Positions 1-7,105 of a stretch of 12,601 nt of DNA are shown piece after piece; the stretch's first letter is position 1; the number at the start of each line of letters is the position of its first letter. Origin of the DNA: Nonomuraea sp. GTDB lineage: Bacteria; Actinomycetota; Actinomycetes; Streptosporangiales; Streptosporangiaceae. The stretch is taken from contig JABFVJ010000218.1 of assembly GCA_013362835.1 (NCBI GenBank), positions 1 to 12,601 of the forward strand, written 5' to 3'. Position numbers and translations under genes: made by a program. The notes below the pieces were generated by a model. That model had not been told where the DNA came from, ran no database searches, and saw only the letters and a program-made list of their open reading frames with translations.

Positions 1-515
1 GCCGAGCGGGGGCGGAGGCCGACCACGCCGCAGCAGGCGGCGGGCATGCGGACCGAGCCGCCGGTGTCGGTGCCGAGGCCGAACCTGGCGATCCCGGCCG
101 CGAGCGCGGCCGCGGTGCCGCCGCTCGACCCTCCGGGGGTCAGGTGCGGGTGGCGCGGGTTGCCCACGTCGCCCCAGTGCGGGTTCTCGCTGGTCACGCC
201 CCAGGCGAACTCGTGCTGGTTCGCCTTGCCGACCAGCAGCGCGCCGGCCCGGTCGAGCCGTTCGACGCAGGGGGCGTCGGCCAGGGCCGGTTCCGTGCCG
301 TACAGGGCCGAGCCGCGGGTGGTGGGCAGGCCGGCGACGTCGATCATGTCCTTGACCACGTACGTCCAGCAGCGCAGCGGGCCGTCCGGCGTGCGGCGGG
401 AGGTGTGCCTGAGCCGGTCGAGCACGGGCTCGGGCCCGGCCTCGATGAGGATGTTGAGCCCGCCGTGCAGGCGTACGGCCTCGGCGGCCCGGTCGATCGC
501 GGCCTCGCGTTCCAC
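1..515 (-). CDS. Amidase signature family hydrolase, N-terminal part (cut by window edge)
   Basis: Reading leftward from a GTG start, 171 codons are visible before the window edge; the C-terminal part is missing. Amidase-signature enzymes hydrolyse carboxamide bonds with a Ser-cisSer-Lys triad, and all three residues are present: Lys55 in VVKDM, Ser130 in GGSSGG and Ser154 in GTDTGGSVR. The spacing of the two serines (24 residues) matches fatty acid amide hydrolase and its relatives. The CGVVGLRP block follows. I see no signal peptide, so the enzyme is probably cytoplasmic. The GTG is chosen because AGGAG lies 10 nt upstream (526-530). It lies 78 nt downstream of the LysR gene on the same strand and could share its transcript. 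The substrate cannot be told: amide, carbamate (AtzF-like) or GatA-like remain possible, though a stand-alone catabolic amidase beside a LysR gene is likeliest. Confidence 0.9.
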   Translation of the reverse strand, partial: MEREAAIDRAAEAVRLHGGLNILIEAGPEPVLDRLRHTSRRTPDGPLRCWTYVVKDMIDVAGLPTTRGSALYGTEPALADAPCVERLDRAGALLVGKANQHEFAWGVTSENPHWGDVGNPRHPHLTPGGSSGGTAAALAAGIARFGLGTDTGGSVRMPAACCGVVGLRPRS

Positions 516-593
516 GGTGCAAGAGCTCCTTAGCCTGGCGCGGATGATCCGGCACATGCTGGCAGACCGCCCGCGGCGGCGTCGAGAGGAGGC

Positions 594-1469
594 TCAGACG
601 GACAGCAGGTCGAGCAGCGACCTCAGCCGGCCGCTCTCACGGTCGGGGTGGACCAGCGTGAAGATGCTGCGGCTGATGTTCAGCCACGGCACGTCGACGA
701 CCACGACGTCCTGGTCATGGCCGCGCAGCGCGAGGTCGGGGATGAGGGCCGCGCCGAGTCCCGCGCCGATCAGCGAGAGGGTGATCTTGAAGTCGTCGGA
801 GTGGCAGACCACGCGCGGGTGCAGGCTCCAGTGGGCGAACAGCGCCTCGAAGAGCGAGGCGTCGCTGCTGGCCGGGTGGTGCATGATCCACGGCAGGTCG
901 ACGAGCTGCTCGGCCCGGTACGGCGAAAGGTCGGGCCAGACGCGGGGCAGGACGAGCTTGTAGGGGTCCTCGGCGATCCACCGCCTCGACAGCACCGACG
1001 GCCACGACAGCCCGGTGTTGCCCACCTGGTAGACGACCGCGGCGTCCATCTCGCCGCCGGTGCCGAGCCGCGCGACGAGCTGCGAGGACTCGGCGACCGA
1101 CAGCCGGATCCCGGCCCGGTCCTCCGGTTCCATCCGCCCCAGCACCCCGGCCAGGACGTCGGTGAAGCTGGGGAACAGCCCGAGGCGGATCTGCGGCGCG
1201 CTGTTCCTGTGCACCGCCTGGGCGGTGGCCACCATGCGCTCGATGTCGGCGAGCACGGTCTCCGCCTGCCTGGCCAGCACCTCGGCGGCGCCGGTCGGCA
1301 GCACGCTGTGGGCGAAGCGCTCGAACAGCCGCACGCCGGTCTCGCGCTCCAGCGCGGCCATCTGCTGGGAGACGGCCGAGGAGGTGTAGCCGAGCCGGTT
1401 GGCGGCCGCGGCGAACGACCCCAGCCGGACGACCTCACGCAGTGTGCGCAGGTGATCGGGCTTCAGCAT
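594..1469 (-). CDS. LysR family transcriptional regulator
   Basis: This 291-residue protein has the usual length and layout of LysR regulators: an N-terminal winged helix-turn-helix (about residues 4-62, recognition region around TSSAVSQQMAALE), a linker helix, then a periplasmic-binding-protein-like effector domain from about residue 95 (RLGLFPSFTDV). Such proteins usually activate a divergent operon when they bind a pathway metabolite, and repress their own gene. Here the divergent operon encodes an amidohydrolase and an ABC importer, and the downstream same-strand gene is an amidase, so control of both is likely. AAGGA lies about 6 nt before the ATG. The shared 111-nt intergenic region contains a candidate binding site (1491-1515). 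The family call is firm; target genes and inducer are inferred from position only. Confidence 0.95.
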   Translation of the reverse strand: MLKPDHLRTLREVVRLGSFAAAANRLGYTSSAVSQQMAALERETGVRLFERFAHSVLPTGAAEVLARQAETVLADIERMVATAQAVHRNSAPQIRLGLFPSFTDVLAGVLGRMEPEDRAGIRLSVAESSQLVARLGTGGEMDAAVVYQVGNTGLSWPSVLSRRWIAEDPYKLVLPRVWPDLSPYRAEQLVDLPWIMHHPASSDASLFEALFAHWSLHPRVVCHSDDFKITLSLIGAGLGAALIPDLALRGHDQDVVVVDVPWLNISRSIFTLVHPDRESGRLRSLLDLLSV

Positions 1470-1490
1470 AAGCGTTCCTTGCTCTCAGCG

Positions 1491-1515
1491 GCGCTAAATG
1501 TCGTCTTTATAGCGC
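1491..1515. promoter_or_regulatory. Candidate LysR operator: GCGCTA-N13-TAGCGC inverted repeat
   Basis: Perfect 6-bp inverted arms, GCGCTA (1491-1496) and TAGCGC (1510-1515), are separated by 13 A/T-richer bases in the gap between the LysR gene and the amidohydrolase gene. The right arm abuts the proposed -35 of the rightward operon, roughly -60 to -36 from its predicted transcription start, the usual LysR activator position. It also overlaps the region where the leftward LysR promoter should lie, which would suit autoregulation. A looser echo occurs as AGCGTTCCT at 1471-1479 and AGCGCTTCCT at 1511-1520. Binding itself is inferred. Confidence 0.45.
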
Positions 1516-1544
1516 TTCCTACTTCTTTTCACCACTTCTACAGT
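1516..1544 (+). promoter_or_regulatory. Candidate promoter of the amidohydrolase-ABC operon
   Basis: TTCCTA (1516-1521) and TACAGT (1539-1544) are separated by exactly 17 nt. The -10 fits the actinobacterial TANNNT pattern well; the -35 is poor, as expected for a promoter needing an activator. Predicted transcription start is near 1551, giving a leader of about 30 nt to the ATG at 1581. Confidence 0.4.
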
Positions 1545-1580
1545 GAGCCGAACCACCCCACCCGAACCCCTGAGAGTCCC

Positions 1581-3149
1581 ATGAGCATTCGTGTCTATCG
1601 CAACGCCTCCATCCGCACCGGCGCGGGCGGCACCCCCGCCGCCCAGGCCATGGCCGTGGACGGCGAGCTGATCGTCGCCGTCGGAGCCGAGTCCGAGGTG
1701 CGCGAGGCGGCGGGCCCGGGAGCCGAGCTGGTGGACCTCGACGGCGCCGCCGTCCTGCCCGGCTTCTACGACGCCCACATCCACACCGCCCAGTACGCCC
1801 ACAGCCTCGGCGCGGTCGACCTGCGCGACGTACGCTCCCTGGACGAGGCGCTGGCCACGGTCGCCGAGCACGCCGCGCGGCTGCGGCCGGGAGCGTGGCT
1901 GTTCGGCGGCCGGTGGAACAGCAACATCTGGGACCCGCCCGCCCAGCCCGACCGCCGCGCGCTCGACTCGGTCTGCCCCGAGTTGCCCGTCGCGCTGCCC
2001 AACGTCGACGGCCACACCGTCTGGGCCAACTCCGCCGCCCTGCGCCTGGCCGGGATCGACGCCTCGACGCCCGACCCGGTGGGCGGCGAGATCGTCAGGG
2101 ACGCGTACGGGGAGCCGACCGGCATCCTGCGCGAGGCGGCGTCGTACCCGCTGCGCGCCCTCATGGTCTCCGGCGACCTGCGCGACCGGCTGCGCGCCGG
2201 CCAGGAGGAGCTGCTGGCGTTCGGCCTGACCAGCGTGCACGACATCGACGGCGAGGACTGCCGGGCCGCCTACCTGGAGCTGCGCGACGCCGGCGAGCTG
2301 AAGATCCGCGTGCACAAGGCCATCCCCATGGCCCACCTGGAGGCCGCCGTCGCCGAGGGCCGCCGCACCGGCCAGGGCGACGACTGGTTCCGCACCGGCC
2401 CGGTCAAGGTCTTCAGCGACGGCGCGCTCGGCTCGCACACCTGCCACATGCACGAGTCGTTCGCCGGCGAGCAGGGCAACACCGGCATCGCGGTCACCCC
2501 GTACGACGACCTCGTACGGATCTTCGGCACCGCGGCGGCGGCCGGCATCGCGGTCGCCACGCACGCCATCGGCGACCGCGCCAACCGGCTGGTCCTCGAC
2601 GCCTACGAGGCGATCGGCGCCACCCCCGGCCTGCGGCACCGCATCGAGCACGCCCAGCACCTGCGCCCGGCCGACCTGACCAGGATGGCCAGGCTCGGCG
2701 TCGTCGCCTCGATGCAGCCGGTGCACTGCACCACCGACATCACCCTGGTCGACTCGCTGCTCACCGGCCACGACCTGGCCTCCTACGCCTGGCGCGGCAT
2801 GCTGAACGCCGGGGTCGCCCTGGCCTTCGGCTCCGACGCGCCGGTCGAGAGCCCCGACCCGTTCGCCGCCCTGTACGCCGCGGTCACCCGTACCAGGCAG
2901 GACGGCACCCCCGCCGGCGGCTGGCAGCCCGAGCAGCGGCTGAGCATGGCCGAGGCGATCACCGCGCACACCCTGGGCGCCGCGTACGCGGCCGGCGAGC
3001 AGGACCGCAAGGGCGTGCTCGCGCCCGGCATGCTCGCCGACTTCATCGCCGTGGACACCGACCCGTACCTGGAGCCGGCGGAGTCCGTGCTGCGCACCCA
3101 GGTCCTCACCACCGTGGTCGGCGGCGACGTCCGCTGGCAGCGATCCTGA
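1581..3149 (+). CDS. YtcJ-type metal-dependent amidohydrolase (amidohydrolase family 3)
   Basis: This 522-residue protein is an amidohydrolase-superfamily enzyme that hydrolyses amide-like bonds using active-site metal. Visible landmarks are DAHIHT (His66, His68), VDGHTVWAN (about 142-150), KVFSDGALGS with Lys276, THAIGDRAN (His328), RIEHAQH (His357) and GSDAPVE (Asp419), the full metal-ligand set for the YtcJ/N-substituted formamide deformylase branch. A small beta domain is split between both ends. There is no signal peptide, so it acts in the cytoplasm. The frame stays open far upstream, but that part runs opposite the LysR gene; the ATG with GAGAG at 1572-1576 places the protein start at the family's normal N-terminus. 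It is the first gene of an operon with an ABC importer, which probably supplies its substrate. Substrate unknown. Confidence 0.93.
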   Translation: MSIRVYRNASIRTGAGGTPAAQAMAVDGELIVAVGAESEVREAAGPGAELVDLDGAAVLPGFYDAHIHTAQYAHSLGAVDLRDVRSLDEALATVAEHAARLRPGAWLFGGRWNSNIWDPPAQPDRRALDSVCPELPVALPNVDGHTVWANSAALRLAGIDASTPDPVGGEIVRDAYGEPTGILREAASYPLRALMVSGDLRDRLRAGQEELLAFGLTSVHDIDGEDCRAAYLELRDAGELKIRVHKAIPMAHLEAAVAEGRRTGQGDDWFRTGPVKVFSDGALGSHTCHMHESFAGEQGNTGIAVTPYDDLVRIFGTAAAAGIAVATHAIGDRANRLVLDAYEAIGATPGLRHRIEHAQHLRPADLTRMARLGVVASMQPVHCTTDITLVDSLLTGHDLASYAWRGMLNAGVALAFGSDAPVESPDPFAALYAAVTRTRQDGTPAGGWQPEQRLSMAEAITAHTLGAAYAAGEQDRKGVLAPGMLADFIAVDTDPYLEPAESVLRTQVLTTVVGGDVRWQRS

Positions 3150-3162
3150 AGGAGCACCCCCC

Positions 3163-4119
3163 GTGAAGATCCGCACCATCACCGTCCTGGCCGCCGGCGC
3201 CCTGCTCGCCGCCACCTCGGCCTGCGGCGCCCAGTCCCTGGACGGCGGCGAGCCCGCCCCCTCCGGAGCCGCCCCCGCGGCGGTCACGCTCGACCAGGCC
3301 CCCGCCGAGGAGAAGGCCGCCGACGTGATCAACGCCATCACCCCCGACCAGGCCGTGGCCGCCAAGGCGCCCGCGCGGCTGAAGACCGAGGGGCTGAAGG
3401 TCGTCTCGTCCATCGGCTACCCGCCCATGGAGCTGTACGCGAGCGACGGCAAGACGCCGATCGGCTTCGACCCGGCGCTCGCCAGGGCCATCGCCAGGAA
3501 GCTCGGCGCCAAGATCACCATCACCGACGAGGAGTTCAACTCCCAGATCCCCGGCGTGCTCACCGGCCGCTACGACTTCGTCATCTCCTCCATGAGCGAC
3601 ACGCCCGAGCGGCAGAAGCAGGTGACGTTCGTCGACTACGTGCAGGCCGGCGCCGGCATGATCGTCAAGAAGGGCAACCCGGCCGGCATCGCCGCCCCGG
3701 CCGACCTGTGCGGCAAGACGGTCTCCGTCGTCGACAACGGCTCGTCGATGGAGCTGGCCGAGAGCTACGACGCCGACTGCGAGAAGTCCGGCAAGCCCGC
3801 CGTGAACGTGCTGAAGTTCCCCGGCGACCAGGAGGCCCTGATCCAGGTCACCGGCGGCCGGGCGCAGGCCAGCATCACCGACTACGTGGTCGCCGCCGAG
3901 AAGGCCGCCGACCCCAAGCTCGCGGTCGAGGCCGTGGCCCTGGAGGGCACCGAGAGCCCGTGGGGCATCGGCATGAAGCCCGACGACAAGCAGCTCATCG
4001 ACTCGGTGAAGGGCGCGCTGGACTCCCTCATCACGAGCGGTGAGTACGCCAAGCTGCTGCACGCGTGGAACCTGGACAAGCTGGCCGTCCAGTCCGCGGT
4101 GATCAACGGCGGTAAGTGA
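3163..4119 (+). CDS. ABC transporter substrate-binding lipoprotein, polar amino acid type (SBP_bac_3)
   Basis: This 318-residue extracytoplasmic solute-binding protein begins with a lipoprotein signal (Lys2, Arg4, hydrophobic stretch 6-17, lipidation site Cys21 in TSAC; Thr at -3 is less usual than Leu). A long Ala/Pro/Glu-rich segment to about residue 75 precedes the binding core, which starts at GLKVVSSIGYPPMEL and contains GFDPALARAIARKLG and ISSMSDTPERQKQVTFVDY, hallmarks of the amino-acid-binding SBP_bac_3 family. Cys residues near 184 and 205 could form a disulfide. The GTG start has AAGGAG at 3149-3154, 8 nt upstream and overlapping the stop of the amidohydrolase. It hands solute to the permease/ATPase encoded next. 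The ligand may be an amino acid or an N-acylated/amidated derivative. Confidence 0.93.
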   Translation: MKIRTITVLAAGALLAATSACGAQSLDGGEPAPSGAAPAAVTLDQAPAEEKAADVINAITPDQAVAAKAPARLKTEGLKVVSSIGYPPMELYASDGKTPIGFDPALARAIARKLGAKITITDEEFNSQIPGVLTGRYDFVISSMSDTPERQKQVTFVDYVQAGAGMIVKKGNPAGIAAPADLCGKTVSVVDNGSSMELAESYDADCEKSGKPAVNVLKFPGDQEALIQVTGGRAQASITDYVVAAEKAADPKLAVEAVALEGTESPWGIGMKPDDKQLIDSVKGALDSLITSGEYAKLLHAWNLDKLAVQSAVINGGK

Positions 4120-4121
4120 CC

Positions 4122-5030
4122 ATGCGCACGGAACCCTTCACCGGGCCGTCCGGCGAGCGCATCCCGGTCGCGCGGACGCGGCACTGGGGCCGCCTGCTGG
4201 GCGCGGCCGTCGTGACCCTGATCGCCGGCTGGCTGGCGTACCTGGTCGTGGTGAACCCGCGCCTGGACTGGGGCAAGGTGGCCGGCTACCTGTTCAACGA
4301 CCGGATCCTCGCCGGGGTCTGGGTCACCATCGAGATCTCGGTGCTGGCCACCGTGCTCGGGCTGGTGCTCGGCGTGGCGGTGGCGATCCTGCGGCTGTCG
4401 CACAACCCGGTGATGAGCGGGCTCGCCACGTTCTACATCTGGTTCTTCCGCGGCACGCCGGTGCTGGTGCAGCTCATCTTCTGGTACAACCTGGCGTTCC
4501 TGTTCCCCGAGCTGGTGCTCAAGATCCCGTTCACCATGATCGGCGTCAAGTGGGACACGAACGAGGTGATGACCGGTTTCACCGCCGCGATGCTGGGGCT
4601 CGGGCTGAACCTCGCCGCCTACTTCGCCGAGACCGTACGGGCCGGGATCCAGGCCGTCGACCACGGCCAGACCGAGGCGGCGTACGCGCTGGGCATGACG
4701 CCCGCCAAGCGCATGCGGGTGATCGTGCTGCCGCAGGCGCTGCGCATCATCATCCCGCCGACCGGCAACGAGTTCATCTCCATGCTGAAGACCACCTCGC
4801 TGGTCTACGTGGTCGCCGGGCACGACCTGATGACCAACGCCAGCCAGATCTACAAGGCCAACAACCTGATCATGGAGCTGCTCATCGTGGCGAGCCTGTG
4901 GTACATGCTCATGACGGCCGTCGCGACCTTCCTGCAGAGCCGGTTGGAGCGGCGTTTCGGCGCCGACGCCGTACGGCTGGTCAGGGGCGGCGGCCTCGCG
5001 GCCCGCATCCTGCCCAAGGCGGCGGCGTGA
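4122..5030 (+). CDS. Polar amino acid ABC transporter permease (HisM/GlnP type)
   Basis: This 302-residue inner-membrane permease has a cytoplasmic N-terminal tail, then hydrophobic segments at roughly 25-45, 62-90, 100-130, 150-172 and 245-270. RGTPVLVQL (110-118) and the EAA loop EAAYALGM with VLPQALRIIIP (185-212) are diagnostic of the HisMQ/GlnP family; the loop docks the ATPase. Only one permease gene is present, so a homodimer is expected. Two starts are possible: GTG at 4116, overlapping the upstream stop, or ATG at 4122. I prefer the ATG because GGCGG (4108-4112) is 9 nt before it and only 3 nt before the GTG. Translation is likely coupled to both neighbours. Confidence 0.93.
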   Translation: MRTEPFTGPSGERIPVARTRHWGRLLGAAVVTLIAGWLAYLVVVNPRLDWGKVAGYLFNDRILAGVWVTIEISVLATVLGLVLGVAVAILRLSHNPVMSGLATFYIWFFRGTPVLVQLIFWYNLAFLFPELVLKIPFTMIGVKWDTNEVMTGFTAAMLGLGLNLAAYFAETVRAGIQAVDHGQTEAAYALGMTPAKRMRVIVLPQALRIIIPPTGNEFISMLKTTSLVYVVAGHDLMTNASQIYKANNLIMELLIVASLWYMLMTAVATFLQSRLERRFGADAVRLVRGGGLAARILPKAAA

Positions 5031-5803
5031 GCCCGGTCGTGCACGCCACGGGCGTGCGCATGAGCTACGGCGACACGCAGGTGCTCAACGGCGTCGACTT
5101 CGCCGTCGCGCCCGGCGAGGTGAGCTGCGTGATCGGCCCGTCGGGGTCGGGCAAGTCCACCTTCCTGCGCTGCGTCAACGGCCTCGAACCGGTGCTCGGC
5201 GGCAGCCTGCGGGTGCTCGGCGAGGAGGTCGGCCACAGCCTGCGCGAGGGCCGCTACCGGCCCTGGACGCCGAAGGAGTTCGCCGCCTTCCGCCGCAGGA
5301 TCGGCATGGTGTTCCAGCGTTTCAACCTGTTCGCCCACCAGAGCGCCCTGGAGAACGTGGCCTGCGCCCCCGTCCACGTCCTCGGGACGCCGGCCGAGCG
5401 GGCCAGGGCGACGGCGCTGGAGCACCTGGAGCGGGTGGGCCTCGCCGCGCACGCGCACAAGCGGCCCCACCAGCTCTCCGGCGGCCAGCAGCAGCGGGTG
5501 GCCATCGCCAGGGCGCTCGCGATGAGCCCCGAGCTGATGCTGTTCGACGAGCCCACGTCGGCCCTGGACCCCGAGCTGGTGGACGAGGTGCTGGAGGTCA
5601 TGCGCGCCCTGGCCGCCGACGGCATGACGATGGTCGTGGTCACCCACGAGATCGCCTTCGCCAGGGAGGTCGGCGACCGGCTGGCCTTCTTCGCCGACGG
5701 GGTCGTGGTCGAGAGCGGGCCGCCCGCCGAGCTGCTGGCCAACCCCGGCCACGAGCGCACCAGGGCGTTCCTGTCCAGCGTCCTGAGCCAGGACGGCCGC
5801 TGA
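5027..5803 (+). CDS. Polar amino acid ABC transporter ATP-binding protein (GlnQ/HisP type)
   Basis: This 258-residue protein is the ATPase that drives the importer. It has a complete nucleotide-binding set: Walker A GPSGSGKST (37-45), Q-loop Gln97 in VFQRFNLF, signature LSGGQQQRV (150-158), Walker B LMLFDE (170-175) with a D-loop SALD, and H-loop His207. VFQRFNLFAH and the overall length are typical of the polar amino acid uptake subfamily. The GTG start overlaps the permease stop as GTGA, with AAGG at 5016-5019, so translation is probably coupled. The frame stays open upstream through the permease, but that part is a shadow of the permease gene. It is the last gene of the operon, followed at once by a hairpin. 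Confidence 0.95.
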   Translation: MSPVVHATGVRMSYGDTQVLNGVDFAVAPGEVSCVIGPSGSGKSTFLRCVNGLEPVLGGSLRVLGEEVGHSLREGRYRPWTPKEFAAFRRRIGMVFQRFNLFAHQSALENVACAPVHVLGTPAERARATALEHLERVGLAAHAHKRPHQLSGGQQQRVAIARALAMSPELMLFDEPTSALDPELVDEVLEVMRALAADGMTMVVVTHEIAFAREVGDRLAFFADGVVVESGPPAELLANPGHERTRAFLSSVLSQDGR

Positions 5804-5856
5804 CGGGTTTCCGGGGGAACGGGGCAAGTTTTGCCGCCGCTTTCCCCGGAAATCCG
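5804..5856 (+). terminator. Nested hairpin terminator after the ABC operon
   Basis: A 13-bp stem pairs 5804-5816 with 5844-5856; one pair (5807/5853) is G-U and the rest are Watson-Crick, including the 9-bp core TTTCCGGGG / CCCCGGAAA. The 27-nt loop holds a second hairpin, GGCAA / TTGCC (5823-5827 / 5831-5835). It starts directly after the ATPase stop. There is no U-tract, as is common for actinobacterial terminators. Confidence 0.7.
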
Positions 5857-5921
5857 GCCCGCCGCGGGGCCGCCGTACGAATCTGGCCATGACATGTTCC
5901 CGCCCTGAACGGCAGGTTCCC

Positions 5922-6437
5922 ATGGTCGGACGATCTCTCGTGATGCTGATCCCGCTCGTCCTGTCGCAGGTCGCCGTGCTCGCGCCCGCGGCGCACGCGG
6001 TGACGCTGGAGCAGAAGCTCACGGCGCTGGCCGGGTTCACCCAGCCCACCGCCGAGAGCGCCGCCTCCTGGCAGGCGGCCTGGGGGGACCGGGGGTCGTG
6101 GGCCGACTACGCCTTCGACTGGTCCAGCGACGGGTGTTCGAGCAGCCCGGACCGTCCGCTCGGCTTCGACTTCCGGATGCCGTGCGGGCGGCACGACTTC
6201 GGCTACCGCAACTTCAAGGCCGTGAACGAGTTCGCGGCGAACAAGGAGCACGTCGACGACGCGCTCTACTACGACCTGAAGCAGGTCTGCGAGCGGGCCG
6301 GGAGGCTGTCCAGGCCGACCTGTCTCGGCCTGGCCTGGACGTATTATCGCGCGGTCCGGCGGTTCGGCGCCCTGGTCGTCACCGGCGAGCAGATCAGGGA
6401 CGTACGGAAGGCTCCTGCGGGAGCAGCGCCGAGCTGA
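5922..6437 (+). CDS. Secreted prokaryotic phospholipase A2
   Basis: This protein of about 171 residues belongs to the small bacterial phospholipase A2 family known from Streptomyces violaceoruber; such enzymes cleave the sn-2 acyl ester of glycerophospholipids with Ca2+ outside the cell. A Sec signal peptide (about 1-26, cleavage after APAAHA) precedes the enzyme. The core contains DGCSS...GFDF...PCGRHDFGYRN. His91 and Asp112 form the expected catalytic pair, 21 residues apart as in the Streptomyces enzyme. Asp70 fits the calcium ligand, again 21 residues before the histidine. Cys72/Cys88 (same 16-residue spacing) and Cys123/Cys134 fit its two disulfides. The ATG at 5922 gives a compact signal peptide; an in-frame ATG at 5889 adds 11 residues. 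Neither has a strong Shine-Dalgarno. The 3' end overlaps the convergent TetR gene by 44 nt. Confidence 0.9.
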   Translation: MVGRSLVMLIPLVLSQVAVLAPAAHAVTLEQKLTALAGFTQPTAESAASWQAAWGDRGSWADYAFDWSSDGCSSSPDRPLGFDFRMPCGRHDFGYRNFKAVNEFAANKEHVDDALYYDLKQVCERAGRLSRPTCLGLAWTYYRAVRRFGALVVTGEQIRDVRKAPAGAAPS

Positions 6438-7080
6438 GCCCGCACACGGCGGTGACCAGGTGGTCGCCCAGCGCGCGCCACGACCGCTCGGCGGTGGCCG
6501 CGGGGGTGCGGCCGGCGGCCAGGTCGGCCTCCAGCTCGGCGCTCATGTGCACGACGAGCAGGCGGACCATGGCCGCGTGCCGTTCGGACAGGACGGGGTC
6601 GCGGTCGCGCGCCGGCGGTGGCCGCAGGCGTTCCAGGCGGCGGAACGAGGGCGTGGTCAGGGTCGCCCGGGCCGCGCGCTCGCGCAGGGACGGCTCCACG
6701 ACCGCCTGGGCGAGGAACCGCCCGTACCAGGACGGGGTGCCCAGCTCGATGTGATGCTCGACGCTCGGCGCGATGGCACAGGTGATCCAGTCGTGTGACG
6801 TCACCTCCTCCCGCCCCTCCAGCGCGGCCACCATCGGCAGGCGGTGCACGTCGACGGCGGCCGCGTGGCGGGACAGGATCGCCTGGATCAGCTCGTCACG
6901 GGTGCTGAAGTGGTATTGCACGGCGGACTTGTTACGCTGGCCCGCCGCCTCGCGGATCATCCTGATGGACACGTTCGCGAAGCCGTGCTCGGCGTAGAGC
7001 CGCTCCGCGGTGCGCATGATCGTGTCCTTGGCGCCCGCCGAACGGGAGGAACGCGTGACGATCGCCGTGCTGACGTCCAT
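6394..7080 (-). CDS. TetR family transcriptional regulator
   Basis: This 228-residue protein has a TetR N-terminal DNA-binding domain: helix 1 around AKDTIMRTAERLYAEHGF, then the helix-turn-helix VSIRMIREAAGQRNKSAVQYHF split over about residues 37-58, followed by DELIQAIL. The rest is a variable helical ligand-binding and dimer domain. It starts 25 nt after the P450 stop on the same strand, so the two are probably co-transcribed; AGGGA lies about 7 nt before the ATG. Such distal TetR genes commonly repress their own operon, and a fitting palindrome lies at the P450 promoter (8372-8392). The last 15 codons overlap the end of the phospholipase gene on the other strand. The ligand is unknown; a P450 substrate or product is the simplest guess. 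Confidence 0.93.
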   Translation of the reverse strand: MDVSTAIVTRSSRSAGAKDTIMRTAERLYAEHGFANVSIRMIREAAGQRNKSAVQYHFSTRDELIQAILSRHAAAVDVHRLPMVAALEGREEVTSHDWITCAIAPSVEHHIELGTPSWYGRFLAQAVVEPSLRERAARATLTTPSFRRLERLRPPPARDRDPVLSERHAAMVRLLVVHMSAELEADLAAGRTPAATAERSWRALGDHLVTAVCGLSSALLPQEPSVRP

Positions 7081-7105
7081 GACCTGGTCCCTGGAGCTCA
7101 GCAGG

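Noticed and set aside
648..1580. Upstream extension of the amidohydrolase frame
   Set aside because: It is antisense to the LysR gene, has no domain, and the ATG at 1581 gives the normal family N-terminus.
1494..3413. Minus-strand 639-codon open frame opposite the amidohydrolase
   Set aside because: Low-complexity Gly/Ala/Val/Arg composition and exact overlap with a motif-complete gene; a GC-rich antisense shadow.
4550..5026. Upstream extension of the ATPase frame
   Set aside because: Lies inside the permease gene in another frame; Arg-rich composition without homology; the GTG at 5027 fits the family.
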